From: Flavipsychrobacter sp.
GTDB taxonomy: Bacteria; Bacteroidota; Bacteroidia; Chitinophagales; Chitinophagaceae
NCBI GenBank assembly: GCA_031292525.1
Contig: JARLGY010000036.1
Coordinates: 86,391 to 150,390, forward strand
Direction of reading: 5' to 3'
Length of the DNA: 64,000 nt
In this document: one piece after another, positions 63,353 through 64,000 of the stretch
Position numbering within the stretch: the stretch's first letter is position 1
Layout of the letters: the number at the start of each line of letters is the position of its first letter
Translations under genes and position numbers: made by a program
The notes under the pieces: model-generated
What the model was told of the DNA's origin: nothing
Seen by the model: the letters and a program-made list of their open reading frames with translations, nothing else
Databases searched by the model: none

Positions 63353-63619
63353 TCAAAATGTGTTTTTAGCATGCCTCTCTAAATATTCATTTATAGACTT
63401 TACATCGTATAAAATAATTCTTTTTTCAGGTTGTGAAAACCGAATTTTACCTTCGTCTCTTAGTCTTTGCAAAGTGGTTTTGCTTTTTAGTCGCAGCCTT
63501 CGCATTGCTTCTTCTCCTGAGATCCATGCATCTTTTTCAATCAGTTTTTCTTTAATGCGCTGGACCACTTTTTCTATAAGTGCATAAAAAGCTTCATCCT
63601 CTAAGCAAATGACTTCCGT
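63353..63619 (-). CDS. Excisionase-like HTH protein of a mobile element
   Basis: The secure part (from a GTG at 63568) gives 71 residues with a MerR/excisionase-like helix-turn-helix: WISGEEAMRRLRLKSKTTLQRLRDEGKIRFSQPEKRIILYDVKSINEYLERHAKNTF. This small family is common in Bacteroidota conjugative elements. Upstream in frame, EVICLEDEAFYALIEKV resembles the N-terminus I recall for relatives, which begin with Met before EV. Here that codon is ACG (63617-63619), so either the start is non-standard, a mutation inactivated it, or translation starts at 63568. Confidence 0.75.
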   Translation of the reverse strand, partial: TEVICLEDEAFYALIEKVVQRIKEKLIEKDAWISGEEAMRRLRLKSKTTLQRLRDEGKIRFSQPEKRIILYDVKSINEYLERHAKNTF

Positions 63620-63794
63620 AATAATAAATGCTTGCTCAAAAGTATAGAAACCACACAGCTTGCATTTTCATAAAAGGCAGAAAGCATTTTACAAAAAGAA
63701 AAAATTCTTTTCTGGAATAGCCATTCTTACCCTCAACCAACAAACGGTATGATAATAAATATGATCATAGCCTCGAACACTTCTCCCACTATTT

Positions 63795-63802
63795 ATCTTT
63801 GG
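63795..63802 (+). promoter_or_regulatory. Predicted promoter for the right-edge gene
   Basis: TATCTTTG matches TAnnTTTG exactly, 75 bp before the ATG at 63878. Confidence 0.45.
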
Positions 63803-63877
63803 ACTTATACAAATATTGGAACCTCTAGTTATATAACCTATATTTATTTCCTAATAACAGATAACTACTTATTATCA

Positions 63878-64000
63878 ATGGACAAGTACACCATCTACCC
63901 AAAACAGTTTCGAAATTCGAAAATACCGATGGAAAAAAACCGGTGTTTTTTTCTTATGCCCTTTAACGAGAAGTTTGACAACATTTATGGGAATATCAAA
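63878..64000 (+). CDS. N-terminus of a nucleotide-binding-fold protein, cut by window edge
   Basis: Forty-one codons start with MDKYTIYPKQFRNSKIPMEK and contain CFFLMPFNEKFDNIYGNIK. The pattern (F-x-MPF-x-x-x-F-D-x-x-Y-x-x-I-K) is the first beta strand and helix of a TIR-like/nucleoside 2-deoxyribosyltransferase-like domain seen in many defence and signalling proteins. Everything after this motif lies outside the window. It is inside the putative integrated element. Confidence 0.6.
   Translation, partial: MDKYTIYPKQFRNSKIPMEKNRCFFLMPFNEKFDNIYGNIK

Overview
The window comes from the chromosome of a Bacteroidota bacterium, most likely of the Chitinophagaceae/Chitinophagales type. It encodes SprA, two proteins with type B and one with a type A type IX secretion (T9SS) C-terminal signal, a DUF5686 outer-membrane protein, the small DUF6728 protein, a fused CcoNO oxidase subunit and a fused gamma-alpha 2-oxoacid:ferredoxin oxidoreductase. 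Several genes carry promoter elements of the Bacteroidota type (TAnnTTTG). No full rRNA or tRNA gene and no CRISPR array was seen.

Layout. 1-3.8 kb: a TPR signalling protein cut by the left edge and a large T9SS cargo protein. 3.8-6.2 kb: a three-gene operon that I read as a Bacteroidota version of the Bacillus SdpC-SdpA-SdpB cannibalism-toxin system, with no recognisable immunity gene. 6.5-10.6 kb: DUF2945 protein, DctA transporter, SnoaL-like protein, rhomboid protease, LOG-family protein. 10.7-26.6 kb: a micro-oxic respiration region with the operon ccoS-ccoNO-ccoQ-ccoP-ccoG-ccoH-safE-hemN-usp, the copper ATPase ccoI, a hemerythrin-like protein, three small coiled-coil proteins (two clearly related, one only similar in design), and a histidine kinase plus a REC-CRP/FNR fusion regulator. 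Palindromes of the FNR type (TGAY-N4-RTCA) lie in the promoters at two fixed distances, about -42.5 and -64.5 from predicted start sites, so the region looks like one oxygen-responsive regulon.

26.7-43.4 kb: mostly housekeeping and stress genes: cupin anti-sigma-like protein, sugar nucleotidyltransferase, YkgJ-type protein, DUF5686 protein behind a Fur-like box, AlkD-like protein, Bcp, M23 peptidase, di-haem peroxidase, a cluster of palindromic repeats, a second peroxiredoxin, groES-groEL, enoyl-CoA hydratase, ruvA. 43.4-60.3 kb: sprA (2603 codons), a MORN-like membrane protein, korA, a PKD-rich T9SS protein, aroE, phosphosulfolactate synthase, lpxB.

60.7-62.8 kb holds a DUF1801/YdeI protein, a VOC protein and an AraC regulator. 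At 62.96-63.00 kb lies only the 3' part of a tRNA-Ala(GGC) gene, still followed by its terminator. I interpret this as the att junction of an integrated element that runs off the right edge. The element side carries an excisionase-like HTH gene and the first 41 codons of a protein beginning a nucleotide-binding fold often found in phage-defence genes.
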